From the NCBI RefSeq assembly GCF_016950255.1, contig NZ_JACGFN010000001.1, positions 3,224,001 to 3,288,000 of the forward strand: a stretch of DNA of 64,000 bases, read 5' to 3'. The DNA comes from Pectobacterium brasiliense. GTDB lineage: Bacteria > Pseudomonadota > Gammaproteobacteria > Enterobacterales > Enterobacteriaceae. The stretch's first letter is position 1; every line of letters starts with the position of its first letter. The notes beneath the pieces were generated by a model that saw only the letters and a program-made list of their open reading frames with translations, was not told the DNA's origin and made no database searches. Below, one piece after another: positions 45,483 to 54,723 of the stretch. The position numbers and the translations under genes are program-made.

Positions 45483-46490
45483 TTACTGAGTGGCTTTTAG
45501 ATAAGAATCATCCAGCCATTTATCGACATCAAAAGGTTGCCGAATAAGACGTGATTCATAGGCTAATGTGACGGCGCGTTTTAATTTTTCCACAAAGGCT
45601 GGATCCAATTCGGGTGAAAGACGCTCGGTTAATGGCGGCAATGTATCCCATTCGACGCGTAATATATTTTCCGGATAACCTGATTGGGTGGCTAAGAGTC
45701 GAATAAACTCATCTTTATTTTTCTCATCGCTGGCCCAGTTTGCTGCTTCTCGTTGGACTTTGACCAAGCGGCGCAGAATATCCTCGTTGCCTTTAGCAAA
45801 TTTCTCATCGACCAGCAGGAAGCCGCTGAGCTGGCCTGCGCCGTCGAGGTCACGGCTCGACAGCGGAATGTCCGCCAGCCCTTTATCCCGCAGCGAAAGC
45901 GTATTGCTGCCACCCCAGGTAGCGTCAATCTGCCCAGCGGCTAACGCCGCGCTGGCTGCCGCAAAATCGAGATTGATTAGCTTCACATCAGAAGGCTTCA
46001 GGCCCTGTGAATCGAGCGCGCTAACGAAGGACAGCTCGCCCGCTGTTCCGCGAAAGATACCAATACGTTTGCCTTTCAAGTCGGGGATTTTCTCAATACC
46101 GGAGCCTTTCGCTACCGCCAGATAATGGTTGATGCCGCGTGATGCCACGGCGATCACGCGCGTATCCAGACCGCGAGAGCGACCGATAATGCTGGCTAAA
46201 TCGCCCAGATAGGCCACGTCAACCTGATGGTTGCCAAACGCTTCGTTGATGACGGGGCCTGCGCCTTTGATGAATGTCCAACGGACGCTGATCCCGTCTT
46301 TGCTGAATTCGCGCTCCAGCAGCTTCTGGCTGTGAATGACGTCAAGCAGGCCGCCGCCGCTGGGCTTTGTGCCTGCGCCAATGTCTGGTGCGGCAATACG
46401 AATTTCAGTAATCGCCGATGTAATGCCTGACCAGGCCATACCCATTGCCAATAAGCCGGTCACTAACCATTTTCGTCCTGATGTTGTCAT
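45483..46490 (-). CDS. SsuA/AtsR-type periplasmic binding protein
   Basis: 335 residues. It has a signal peptide (KWLVTGLLAMGMAWSGITSA) and an NMT1/SsuA-like periplasmic-binding fold (EIRIAAPDIGAG, VDVAYLGDLASIIG, DLKGKRIGIFRGTAGELSFVSAL, GQIDATWGGSN). The family binds sulfonates, taurine or sulfate esters, with other anions known. ATG 46490 fits the signal peptide; the longer frame to 46589 does not. First gene of the leftward operon and the natural partner of the permease and ATPase encoded divergently. Confidence 0.85.
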   Translation of the reverse strand: MTTSGRKWLVTGLLAMGMAWSGITSAITEIRIAAPDIGAGTKPSGGGLLDVIHSQKLLEREFSKDGISVRWTFIKGAGPVINEAFGNHQVDVAYLGDLASIIGRSRGLDTRVIAVASRGINHYLAVAKGSGIEKIPDLKGKRIGIFRGTAGELSFVSALDSQGLKPSDVKLINLDFAAASAALAAGQIDATWGGSNTLSLRDKGLADIPLSSRDLDGAGQLSGFLLVDEKFAKGNEDILRRLVKVQREAANWASDEKNKDEFIRLLATQSGYPENILRVEWDTLPPLTERLSPELDPAFVEKLKRAVTLAYESRLIRQPFDVDKWLDDSYLKATQ

Positions 46491-46935
46491 TTCTTGCCCG
46501 CCAGTGATGAGGTGTTTGAATGTGAGTGTGTGAATATCAATGTTGTTATTGCGCCGGTTTAGCACGGCGTCATCTCGTTGCAGAACCACATTTAAAGGCT
46601 TGGCAATAAACTGACTAATACAAAAAAAGCATTATTATTTTTAGTAAATAGCTAAATCAGCATTCATCGCTTATTTCATCACTATGCAACGAACGAAAAA
46701 AAACTATTCCAACTATGCATTAGCCTATCGGGACTTATTACCTTTAGTTTGTCGTTAGACGATGAATGCCATTATCTTTCCAATTAAATAAATATCGATA
46801 TACAGATACATACGTTGACTTTATTAAGCGCTCGAGAAGAATCGATTATTCCAACGCTATTTCAGGTCATCTATCCATGACGCCTGCAATGTGAAGTATG
46901 ACGGGTATAAATAAACACGGTCAGGAGCACATACC
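46491..46935. promoter_or_regulatory. Divergent control region of the TonB/ABC/lyase locus
   Basis: 445 bp, AT-rich. A perfect 10-bp inverted repeat GCATTCATCG (46660-46669) and CGATGAATGC (46760-46769) brackets 90 bp. A 9-bp direct repeat TATTCCAAC occurs at 46705-46713 and 46847-46855. These are candidate regulator sites for both operons. No CRP or PhoB site was recognised. Confidence 0.55.
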
Positions 46936-47814
46936 ATGACGGAATTACTCTATGCGGGAGCGGCGTCAGGATCCCGGTCTTATTCACCGGAGCCGACTCC
47001 GCACGCCAGCCGGGTGAGCGGCGTCGTGCAGCCGCGCTTGCCGACGTTGAGTACGACGGTTTCGTCCCGACCGGAACGCTGGCTGGCGGTGGTCGCGACG
47101 TTGCTATTGCACGCGGCGGTACTGGCGTTATTCAACAGCGCATCGACACCGCCCGTTACGGTACCTGCCCGGCCACAGCCTGTTAGCGTCGAGCTGGTTG
47201 CTGCGGTTGCCGAACCAGTGCCGCAACCCCAACCTGTCGAACCTGAACCTATTGAGCCTGACGTCGTAACGCCACCGCCGGAACTCGTTCCGCCGCCCGT
47301 GGACAAGCCAGTGGATGACAACGCGCTGTTGCCGCCAGTGCCCGAGAAAAAAGAACCTGAGAGAAAAGCGCCTGAGAAAAAGCCGGAACCTGCGCCGAAA
47401 AAGGTCGCGGTGAAAAAGAATCCGCCCGCACCGACGCCAAAATCTCAGGCTGAAACGGCATCGGCCACAGCCCCGATAACACCTGCTCCGGTGGCGCAAA
47501 AGGCGGTCGCGCAGCCCGTTGACGCGCCGTTGACGCCGCCGCTCGCGAATGCTGACTACCTGCACAATCCCGCACCGTCTTATCCCGACGTGGCGATTAG
47601 TCGTGGTTATGAAGGCACCGTGTTGTTGAACGTGCAGGTGCGTGCCGACGGCAAGGTGCAAACCATTCGTATCCATCAATCAAGCGGCTATCCCTCGCTG
47701 GACGACGCCGCCAGAGACACGGTGCGGCGCTGGTCTTTCGTTCCGGCGCGCCGCGGCAGTCAGCCGGTTAGCGGCTGGGTGGTTGTTCCCGTCGATTTTT
47801 CGCTAAATTCATGA
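46936..47814 (+). CDS. tonB: TonB-family energy transducer (locus-dedicated)
   Basis: 292 residues. An unusual 48-residue N-terminal cytoplasmic extension precedes the signal-anchor helix (RWLAVVATLLLHAAVLALF) with the functionally important His at position 59. A long Pro/Glu/Lys-rich periplasmic linker (EPEPIEPDV; KKEPERKAPEKKPEPAPKK) and the C-terminal TonB domain (YPDVAISRGYEGTVLLNVQV, SSGYPSLDDAARDTVRRWSF) follow. It couples ExbBD proton flow to the receptor encoded divergently. It is separate from the housekeeping TonB expected elsewhere. Confidence 0.92.
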   Translation: MTELLYAGAASGSRSYSPEPTPHASRVSGVVQPRLPTLSTTVSSRPERWLAVVATLLLHAAVLALFNSASTPPVTVPARPQPVSVELVAAVAEPVPQPQPVEPEPIEPDVVTPPPELVPPPVDKPVDDNALLPPVPEKKEPERKAPEKKPEPAPKKVAVKKNPPAPTPKSQAETASATAPITPAPVAQKAVAQPVDAPLTPPLANADYLHNPAPSYPDVAISRGYEGTVLLNVQVRADGKVQTIRIHQSSGYPSLDDAARDTVRRWSFVPARRGSQPVSGWVVVPVDFSLNS

Positions 47815-47824
47815 GGTATTGGTT

Positions 47825-48541
47825 ATGACGCTCGGACACATTGAACTCTTTTCTGCGGAAGGCGCAGTGATTCTTTTGCTGCTGTTGTTTTCTCTCGTCA
47901 CCTGGGGACTGGGGCTACTGAAATTCGTCCAATATGGACGGGCGCAGCGGCGCGATCGCCGCTTTCGTGCCGCCTTCTGGCAGCAGGATGACGTCAGCCA
48001 GACGCCAGAAACCAGCGCAAAACAGCCCGGTTCCCTCGCCAATCTGGCGCTGGCCGCGGTCAAAGCGCCGGAACGGATCAGCGGACAGCTTGCTCTGAAT
48101 ATTCATCTGCCCGATCGGGTTGAGCGTGCGCTGCAACAGCAGATTCAGCGTGAACGCCGTTCGCTGGAAAGCGGACTGGCAGTTCTGGCGAGTATCGGCA
48201 GCACGTCACCGTTTATCGGCCTGTTTGGTACCGTTTGGGGCATTATGGCGGCGTTGCAGGAGATTGGGCTTTCTGGTTCTGCTAGCCTCGACACCGTTGC
48301 GGGGCCGATTGGCAACGCGCTGATTGCGACCGGAATCGGGATTGCCGTCGCGGTTCCTGCGGTACTGATCTACAACTACTTTTTACGTCGCCTCAAGCTG
48401 GCTGTCGCAGACATGGATGACTTCGCCCATGATGTTTACAGCGTGATGCAGGCGCATGATTTTCATGTCAGCACGTTTCATACCAGCGCTGAACCATCGG
48501 CCGCTGCTTTCTCCGTGAAGAACCTGAGAGAGGTGGTCTGA
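47825..48541 (+). CDS. exbB: ExbB-family proton-channel subunit
   Basis: 238 residues in the MotA/TolQ/ExbB family. Three membrane segments are visible (ILLLLLFSLVTWGLGLLKF; GLFGTVWGIMAAL region; IATGIGIAVAVPAVLIYNYF) with the conserved SIGSTSPFIGLFGTVWGI motif. ATG 47825 has GAGG 8 nt upstream. With ExbD it forms the proton-driven motor for the adjacent TonB. It starts 10 bp after tonB and ends 1 bp before exbD. Confidence 0.92.
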   Translation: MTLGHIELFSAEGAVILLLLLFSLVTWGLGLLKFVQYGRAQRRDRRFRAAFWQQDDVSQTPETSAKQPGSLANLALAAVKAPERISGQLALNIHLPDRVERALQQQIQRERRSLESGLAVLASIGSTSPFIGLFGTVWGIMAALQEIGLSGSASLDTVAGPIGNALIATGIGIAVAVPAVLIYNYFLRRLKLAVADMDDFAHDVYSVMQAHDFHVSTFHTSAEPSAAAFSVKNLREVV

Positions 48542-48542
48542 T

Positions 48543-48944
48543 ATGGCGTTTACCTCGCGTAATGATGAAGACGTCATGAGTGAAATGAATATCACGCCGC
48601 TCGTGGACGTCATGCTGGTGCTGCTGGTGGTGTTTATTGTTACCGCGCCGATGTTGACGAATGCCATTCCGATTCAACTGCCGAAAACGTCGGCGGTGGC
48701 ACCAGCCGATCGCGCCGATCCGGTAGTGATTAGCATTGATGGCGAGCAGCGCGTCTTCATCAATAAAGAAAGTCTGGCACGCGAACAGCTGGTGCCGCGC
48801 CTGCAACAGGCTAAAGCGGGTAATGCGGACTTGGTGGTGCAGGTGCAGGCGGACAAAGAGGCGAATTACGGTGCTGTCGCCGCGCTGCTGGCCGATGTCG
48901 AGCAGGCGGGGATTACGCGTCTATCCCTGCTAACGCAGAAATAA
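48543..48944 (+). CDS. exbD: ExbD-family proton-channel subunit
   Basis: 133 residues. A single membrane helix carries the essential acidic residue Asp22 in MNITPLVDVMLVLLVVFIV, followed by a small periplasmic domain ending GITRLSLLTQK. It is the standard partner of ExbB. It begins 1 bp after exbB and lies 21 bp before the ABC permease gene, so the transducer and transporter genes form one operon. Confidence 0.93.
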   Translation: MAFTSRNDEDVMSEMNITPLVDVMLVLLVVFIVTAPMLTNAIPIQLPKTSAVAPADRADPVVISIDGEQRVFINKESLAREQLVPRLQQAKAGNADLVVQVQADKEANYGAVAALLADVEQAGITRLSLLTQK

Positions 48945-48965
48945 CGTAGCCGGATACCGACGATC

Positions 48966-50561
48966 ATGATGCCCAAATACCCGTCGCGGATACACTCCGC
49001 CCCTGACGTTTCGCTGACCGCCACGCTGTCGGCGGGATATTCCGCGTTGGTCATTTCATTAGTCGTGCCGCTGCTGGTCCTTGCTGGCTGGTGGCTTGCC
49101 AGCCGTCACGGGTGGATGTCTGAACAAATCCTGCCTTCGCCGCTGGCGGTTATCGATAGCGCACGGGCTTTTATCCCCGAAGAGTTGATTCATCAGCTGC
49201 CTATCAGCCTGATACGGCTGGTGATTGGCTTTAGCGGTGGGATCGCGCTGGGTCTGGTGCTCGGCAGCCTGTTTGGCCTGAATCGCCGGTTGAATGCGCT
49301 GTTTATGCCGCTCTTCACCGTCATCGCGCAGGTCCCGACGCTGGCCTGGATTCCGCTTTTGATGCTGTCACTGGGCATCGGTGAGGCGCTGAAACTGGTA
49401 GTGCTGGTGAAATCGGTAACGGTGCCGGTGACGCTTTATACCTGCGCGGGTATCCAACAGACGCCACAAAAACTGCATGAAATGGCGCGTAGCCTGCGTT
49501 TACCGCCCGCCGCCTTCCTGCGTTACCTGATTCTGCCTGCGATGCTGCCGTATGTGATGACGGGCATTCGGCTGGCGTTTTCTACCGGATGGGTCGCCTT
49601 GATCGCGGTCGAGCTACTCGCATCCAGCGAAGGGCTGGGCTATCTGCTGGTACAAAGCCGCCAGCTATTTATGCTGGATTTGGTGTTCGTCTGCATTCTG
49701 ATTATTGGCGTACTGGGGTTTGCCGGGGAGCGCGTGCTGCTGAAGTTGGAGCGTCGTTGGATTCACTGGCCCGCGCCAGTGCTGGGGCGAGATAGCCTGA
49801 GCACTGCGTTGCCGAGCCTGTCGCTGACGCCTTGGTTAGCGCCATTAGTACTGGTTGCGCTGTGGCAGGTGAGCAGTGTGCACGAGTGGGTGAACGTGGC
49901 CTTTCTTCCTGCACCGAGCAGCGTGATCGACGCGCTGTGGACAGGGCTGGTTCAGGGCGGGCTGTCGGTCGATCTCCATGCCAGCCTGCTGCGTGCGCTA
50001 CAGGGCTTTGTGCTGGGCAGTGCGATCGGCGTGCTGGTCGGTGCGTTACTTGGCGGTTGGCGTATCACCGACAGACTGTTTAATCCGGCGCTGTCCGCAC
50101 TGCGCTGCGTGGCGCTATTCGCCTGGCTGCCGCTGATCACCGCCTGGTTTGGTTTAGGGGAGAGCGCCAAAATCGTGTTTATCGCCGTCGCGGCGTTCTT
50201 TCCTGTGATGCTGGCAACCCGTCAGGGGATCGCCCAGCTTCCGCCTGCGCTACTGGAAGTGGCGCAGGTTCTGCGTCTGACGCCAGTGCAGACGCTTCGC
50301 ACATTGATACTGCCCAGCGTATTGCCACCGCTGTTTTCCGGCCTGCGGCTGGCGCTGATGCATGCGTGGACGGGCGCGATTGGCGCAGAATATTTCATGC
50401 CGTCGGGAGAAGGATTGGGCGGCATGATGATTCGCGCACAGCAGTTGCTTGAATCCGATCGCATCATGGCGGGCGTGGTGCTGATTGCCGCGGTGGCCGC
50501 GCTGTTTTCCCGATTGATTACCTTGTCTGAACGTCGGCTGACCCGCTGGCGCTTTGCGTGA
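48966..50561 (+). CDS. ABC permease with two fused SsuC-like domains
   Basis: 531 residues, about twice the usual length. Two complete BPD_transp_1 units are fused. Half one holds ARSLRLPPAAFLRYLILPAM and ELLASSEGLGYLL; half two holds AQVLRLTPVQTLRTLILPSV and EYFMPSGEGLGGMM, so each half has its own EAA loop. A single polypeptide can thus form the pore that normally needs a homodimer. The layout recalls AtsB of the sulfate-ester importer AtsRBC in Pseudomonas (from memory). Its partners are the ATPase downstream (4-bp overlap in the longest frames) and the divergent binding protein. ATG 48966 or 48969. Confidence 0.88.
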   Translation: MMPKYPSRIHSAPDVSLTATLSAGYSALVISLVVPLLVLAGWWLASRHGWMSEQILPSPLAVIDSARAFIPEELIHQLPISLIRLVIGFSGGIALGLVLGSLFGLNRRLNALFMPLFTVIAQVPTLAWIPLLMLSLGIGEALKLVVLVKSVTVPVTLYTCAGIQQTPQKLHEMARSLRLPPAAFLRYLILPAMLPYVMTGIRLAFSTGWVALIAVELLASSEGLGYLLVQSRQLFMLDLVFVCILIIGVLGFAGERVLLKLERRWIHWPAPVLGRDSLSTALPSLSLTPWLAPLVLVALWQVSSVHEWVNVAFLPAPSSVIDALWTGLVQGGLSVDLHASLLRALQGFVLGSAIGVLVGALLGGWRITDRLFNPALSALRCVALFAWLPLITAWFGLGESAKIVFIAVAAFFPVMLATRQGIAQLPPALLEVAQVLRLTPVQTLRTLILPSVLPPLFSGLRLALMHAWTGAIGAEYFMPSGEGLGGMMIRAQQLLESDRIMAGVVLIAAVAALFSRLITLSERRLTRWRFA

Positions 50562-50578
50562 CCGTTAACGGAGAATCT

Positions 50579-51337
50579 ATGTCCCTGCATTTTCAGCACA
50601 TTACTAAACATTTTACCGTCAACGGCGCGCCGCTGACGGTGTTACAGGACATCGATCTGTCGTTGCAGGCTGGAGAACTGGTTGCGGTCATCGGTGCCAG
50701 CGGCTGTGGTAAATCGACGCTGCTGCGTTTGGCAGCCGGGATTGATACCACAGAGCGTGGGCGCATTCTGATTGGCGAACGGCCTGTGCAGGGTATTCCC
50801 GATGATGTCAGTCTGGTGTTTCAGGAGCCACGCCTGTTTCCGTGGCTCACCGTGACGGACAATATTCGCCTCGGTATGCTCAACCTAGATCTTTCTCCTG
50901 CGGAAGTGACGCACCGTATTGCACACTATCTCCAGATGATGGGGTTGGAGGGCTTTGCCGACGCATGGCCGCACCAGCTGTCGGGAGGAATGGCACAGCG
51001 CGTGGCGATCGCTCGTGGGCTGGTGTCGACGCCGCGTATTCTCTTGTTGGATGAACCCTTTGGGGCGCTGGATGCGCTGACTAAACAGCAGTTGCAGGAG
51101 CGTCTGGCGGAGATTCGCCAGCAAACAGATTTGACGATCCTGCTGGTGACACACGATGTGGAAGAGGCGGTTTTTCTGGCGGACAGCGTGGTGGTGATGT
51201 CGCCCCGACCTGGCCGGATTAGCAGGATTCTGCCGATAAATCTCACTTATCCCCGCGACCGAACCAGCACTGCATTGTTGGAGCAACGACAAGCGGTCAG
51301 TCAGGCGCTACATCAGACGGATACCGTTGAAGCCTGA
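50579..51337 (+). CDS. SsuB/TauB-like ABC ATPase
   Basis: 252 residues. Walker A GASGCGKST, Q-loop FQEPRLFPWLTV, signature LSGGMAQRVAIARGLV, Walker B ILLLDEPFGALDALT and H-loop LLVTHDVEEAV are all intact. The group powers sulfonate, taurine, nitrate and thiamine-precursor importers. ATG 50579 follows GGAG at 5 nt; the longer frame overlaps the permease gene. Last gene of the rightward operon, ended by a clear terminator. Confidence 0.9.
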   Translation: MSLHFQHITKHFTVNGAPLTVLQDIDLSLQAGELVAVIGASGCGKSTLLRLAAGIDTTERGRILIGERPVQGIPDDVSLVFQEPRLFPWLTVTDNIRLGMLNLDLSPAEVTHRIAHYLQMMGLEGFADAWPHQLSGGMAQRVAIARGLVSTPRILLLDEPFGALDALTKQQLQERLAEIRQQTDLTILLVTHDVEEAVFLADSVVVMSPRPGRISRILPINLTYPRDRTSTALLEQRQAVSQALHQTDTVEA

Positions 51338-51379
51338 TGCTGTTGCCTACTGCTTTCTCTCAATCTTAATCATCGATAG

Positions 51380-51410
51380 AAACCGCCGTGGAAAAGGCGG
51401 TTTTTCTTTT
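51380..51410 (+). terminator. Rho-independent terminator of the tonB-ABC operon
   Basis: AAACCGCC and GGCGGTTT form an 8-bp stem with loop GTGGAAAA, followed by TTCTTTT. It lies 42 bp after the ATPase stop. Confidence 0.88.
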
Positions 51411-51661
51411 CTGCTCGTCACGCGAGATCATTCATTTTCAGCATAGTGAAGTCTCGTCATTAACTGGCATAATGCGCATGTCATTTTCGGTCAATACCTT
51501 AACAGGATATTCCTATTGGGCATGCGTAGGCGTGTTGTCCTACACTCGTTAAGGCCGCGCCGGTTAGTGCCGATGCATAATCGTGACCGAGAGAAACACT
51601 TATTGCCGATACTTGCCGGTAAGAAAGGGCGGGTATATATCGTTATTATTGAGGTTTTCGC
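51411..51661 (+). other. Leader region of aguB
   Basis: About 250 bp without a gene. It must contain the aguBA promoter; TATATATCG lies close to the start and an imperfect CTTGCCGGTAAG palindrome about 40 bp upstream of the ATG. No regulator site was recognised with confidence. Confidence 0.4.
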
Positions 51662-52546
51662 ATGAAAAAAGTTACCGTTGCCGCAACACAAATGGCGTGT
51701 TCCTGGGATCTGCCCAAGAATATCGAAAACGCTGAAAAACTGGTGCGACAAGCGCATGCAAAAGGCGCGCAGGTTATCCTGATTCAGGAACTGTTTGCCG
51801 CACCGTATTTCTGTATCGATCAAAGCCCGGAGCACTATGCGCTGGCGCAGGAGCTGGAAACCAGCCCGCTGATTAAGCATTTTTCAGCACTGGCGGCGGA
51901 GCTGAACGTGGTGTTGCCGTTGAGCTTCTTTGAACGTGCCAATAACGCCTATTACAACTCGCTGGTGATGATTGACGCGGACGGCACTGTGCTGGACGTT
52001 TATCGCAAAACGCATATTCCGAACGGTCCGGCGTATCAGGAGAAGCAATTCTTCATTCCGGGCGATACCGGCTTTAAAGTCTGGCAGACGCGCTACGCGA
52101 AAATCGGCGTGGGCATTTGCTGGGATCAGTGGTTCCCAGAAACCGCCCGCAGTCTGGCGTTGCAGGGCGCAGAGCTGATTTTCTATCCGACCGCGATTGG
52201 TTCTGAACCGGCTTACCCGGACATCGACAGCCAGCCGCACTGGACTCGCGTTCAGCAAGGTCATGCCGCCGCGAATCTGGTACCGGTGATCGCTTCCAAC
52301 CGTATCGGTACTGAAGCCAGCAAATACATCGATGGTCTGGAAATGACGTTCTACGGTTCGTCCTTTATTGCCGACCAAACGGGTGCGCTGCTGGCTCAGG
52401 CCAACAAGACAGATGAAGCGATTCTGGTGCATGAATTCGATTTAGAAGCTATTGCTGCTCAGCGTGCGTCATGGGGCCTGTTCCGCGACCGTCGCCCGGA
52501 AATGTACGGCACCATTGCCAGCTCAGACGGCAAGACCCGGAGATAA
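51662..52546 (+). CDS. aguB: AguB, N-carbamoylputrescine amidase
   Basis: A 294-residue nitrilase-superfamily enzyme. The catalytic triad is visible: Glu43 (IQELFAAPYF), Lys116 (YRKTHIPNG) and Cys153 (GVGICWDQWFPE). It hydrolyses N-carbamoylputrescine to putrescine, CO2 and ammonia in the agmatine route to polyamines. Cytoplasmic. aguA starts 3 bp after it, an order common in gamma-proteobacteria and plants' homologous pathway. Confidence 0.94.
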   Translation: MKKVTVAATQMACSWDLPKNIENAEKLVRQAHAKGAQVILIQELFAAPYFCIDQSPEHYALAQELETSPLIKHFSALAAELNVVLPLSFFERANNAYYNSLVMIDADGTVLDVYRKTHIPNGPAYQEKQFFIPGDTGFKVWQTRYAKIGVGICWDQWFPETARSLALQGAELIFYPTAIGSEPAYPDIDSQPHWTRVQQGHAAANLVPVIASNRIGTEASKYIDGLEMTFYGSSFIADQTGALLAQANKTDEAILVHEFDLEAIAAQRASWGLFRDRRPEMYGTIASSDGKTRR

Positions 52547-52549
52547 GTG

Positions 52550-53653
52550 ATGTCACAGTTAGCTACCCCTCATCTCACGACGCCACATCAGGATGGTTTT
52601 GCGATGCCCGCCGAGTGGGCGCCGCATGATGCCGTGTGGATGATTTGGCCGTATCGGACCGACAACTGGCGTGAGCGGGGCGTTCCGGCGCAGAAAACGT
52701 TCGCGCGCGTCGCGGAAGCCATCGCCCAAAACACGCCGGTGATTATGGGCGTGCCCGCACGCTACATGGCGGATGCGCAAAAAGTGATGCCGGTGAACGT
52801 CACGCTGGTGGAAATGGAAAGCGACGACGCCTGGATGCGAGACACTGGCCCAACCATCGTACTGAATTCAGAGGGTGAGCGTCGGGGTATCGACTGGCAG
52901 TTCAATGCCTGGGGCGGCGAGCTGGGCGGTCTGTACGAAGACTGGCGTCAGGATGAGAAAGTTGCGGCACAGGTGTTGGACTATCATCAGGCTGCACGTT
53001 ATGCCGCACCGCTGATTTTGGAAGGCGGCTCGATCCATGTCGATGGTGAAGGCACGCTGCTGACTACGGCGGAATGCTTGCTCAATCCGAACCGTAACCC
53101 GCACCTGAGTAAGGCAGAAATCGAACAGCTGATGCGTGATTACCTCAGCATCTCGACGATTATCTGGCTGGAAGAGGGCGTGTACAACGACGAAACCGAC
53201 GGGCATATCGATAACATGTGCTGCTTCGTCCGTCCCGGTGAAGTCGCGCTGCATTGGACGGATGATGAAAACGATCCGCAGTATGCACGCTCCGTCGCGG
53301 CCTATGAGGTACTGTCGGCCGCGCGGGATGCGCAAGGGCGTGAGCTGAAAATCTGGAAACTGCCTGCACCCGGCCCGCTGCATGCGACCAAAGAGGAAGC
53401 GCAGGGCGTGGACAGCGGCGATGCGATTGAACGCCTTGCTGGCTCGCGTCTGGCTGGGTCTTACGTGAATTTCCTGATCAGCAACCAGCAAATTATTTTC
53501 CCGCTGCTGGATGAGAAGACGGATGACGTTGCACGCGATCTGCTGCAACAGATGTTCCCTGGCTATCTGATTAGCGGCGTGCCTGCGCGGGAAATCCTGC
53601 TGGGCGGGGGAAATATTCACTGCATTACGCAGCAAATCCCTGCGGCGAAGTAA
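52550..53653 (+). CDS. aguA: AguA, agmatine deiminase
   Basis: A 367-residue member of the peptidyl-arginine deiminase-like superfamily. Motifs are [35 protein letters not shown] and the catalytic cysteine in [10 protein letters not shown] (Cys358). It converts agmatine to N-carbamoylputrescine, the substrate of AguB encoded just upstream. ATG 52550 with GGAGAT upstream is preferred to the GTG at 52547. A terminator follows at 53715-53752. Confidence 0.95.
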   Translation: MSQLATPHLTTPHQDGFAMPAEWAPHDAVWMIWPYRTDNWRERGVPAQKTFARVAEAIAQNTPVIMGVPARYMADAQKVMPVNVTLVEMESDDAWMRDTGPTIVLNSEGERRGIDWQFNAWGGELGGLYEDWRQDEKVAAQVLDYHQAARYAAPLILEGGSIHVDGEGTLLTTAECLLNPNRNPHLSKAEIEQLMRDYLSISTIIWLEEGVYNDETDGHIDNMCCFVRPGEVALHWTDDENDPQYARSVAAYEVLSAARDAQGRELKIWKLPAPGPLHATKEEAQGVDSGDAIERLAGSRLAGSYVNFLISNQQIIFPLLDEKTDDVARDLLQQMFPGYLISGVPAREILLGGGNIHCITQQIPAAK

Positions 53654-53689
53654 CGGTTGAGCCGTTAACTGACGGTTTAAAAAGAAGGG

Positions 53690-53711
53690 TGACGGATAGG
53701 GATATCCGTCA
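53690..53711. other. Hairpin after aguA
   Basis: TGACGGATA and TATCCGTCA make a perfect 9-bp stem with loop GGGA immediately before the main terminator. It may act with it as a double stop or 3'-end stabiliser. Confidence 0.5.
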
Positions 53712-53714
53712 TAA

Positions 53715-53752
53715 AAAAAGCCGGTTGGCGCAATAGCGTGAACCGGCTTTTT
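53715..53752. terminator. Bidirectional terminator between aguA and tpiA
   Basis: AAAAAGCCGGTT and AACCGGCTTTTT form a 12-bp stem with a 14-nt loop. With A-rich and T-rich flanks it suits both the rightward aguBA and the leftward tpiA transcript. Confidence 0.88.
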
Positions 53753-53790
53753 GATTAGACGAACCTTTGTCCGCCCATTTTCGATAAAGC

Positions 53791-54597
<807 letters not shown>

Positions 54598-54723
54598 TTA
54601 ATAAATCAAGGTGTTAATAAACCAATGCATAAATTTTACTGCCGTCAGGCAATATGACCTGCCCACAGTATAGAGACGAAATGTGACCGTGGCTCTGTTT
54701 TTCGTCATTAATTACTGTGTTGA

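Noticed and set aside
47128..47679. 183-codon Arg/Phe-rich frame antisense to tonB
   Set aside because: A shadow of the Pro/Lys/Glu-rich TonB linker.
38681..51337. A siderophore-uptake interpretation of the TonB/ABC locus
   Set aside because: The binding protein, permease and ATPase are of the sulfonate/NMT1 type, not FecB/FhuD-FecCD-FecE type, and no siderophore biosynthesis or Fur box was recognised.
53690..53752. Small RNA between aguA and tpiA
   Set aside because: The two stacked hairpins are adequately explained as transcript ends of convergent operons; no promoter seen.
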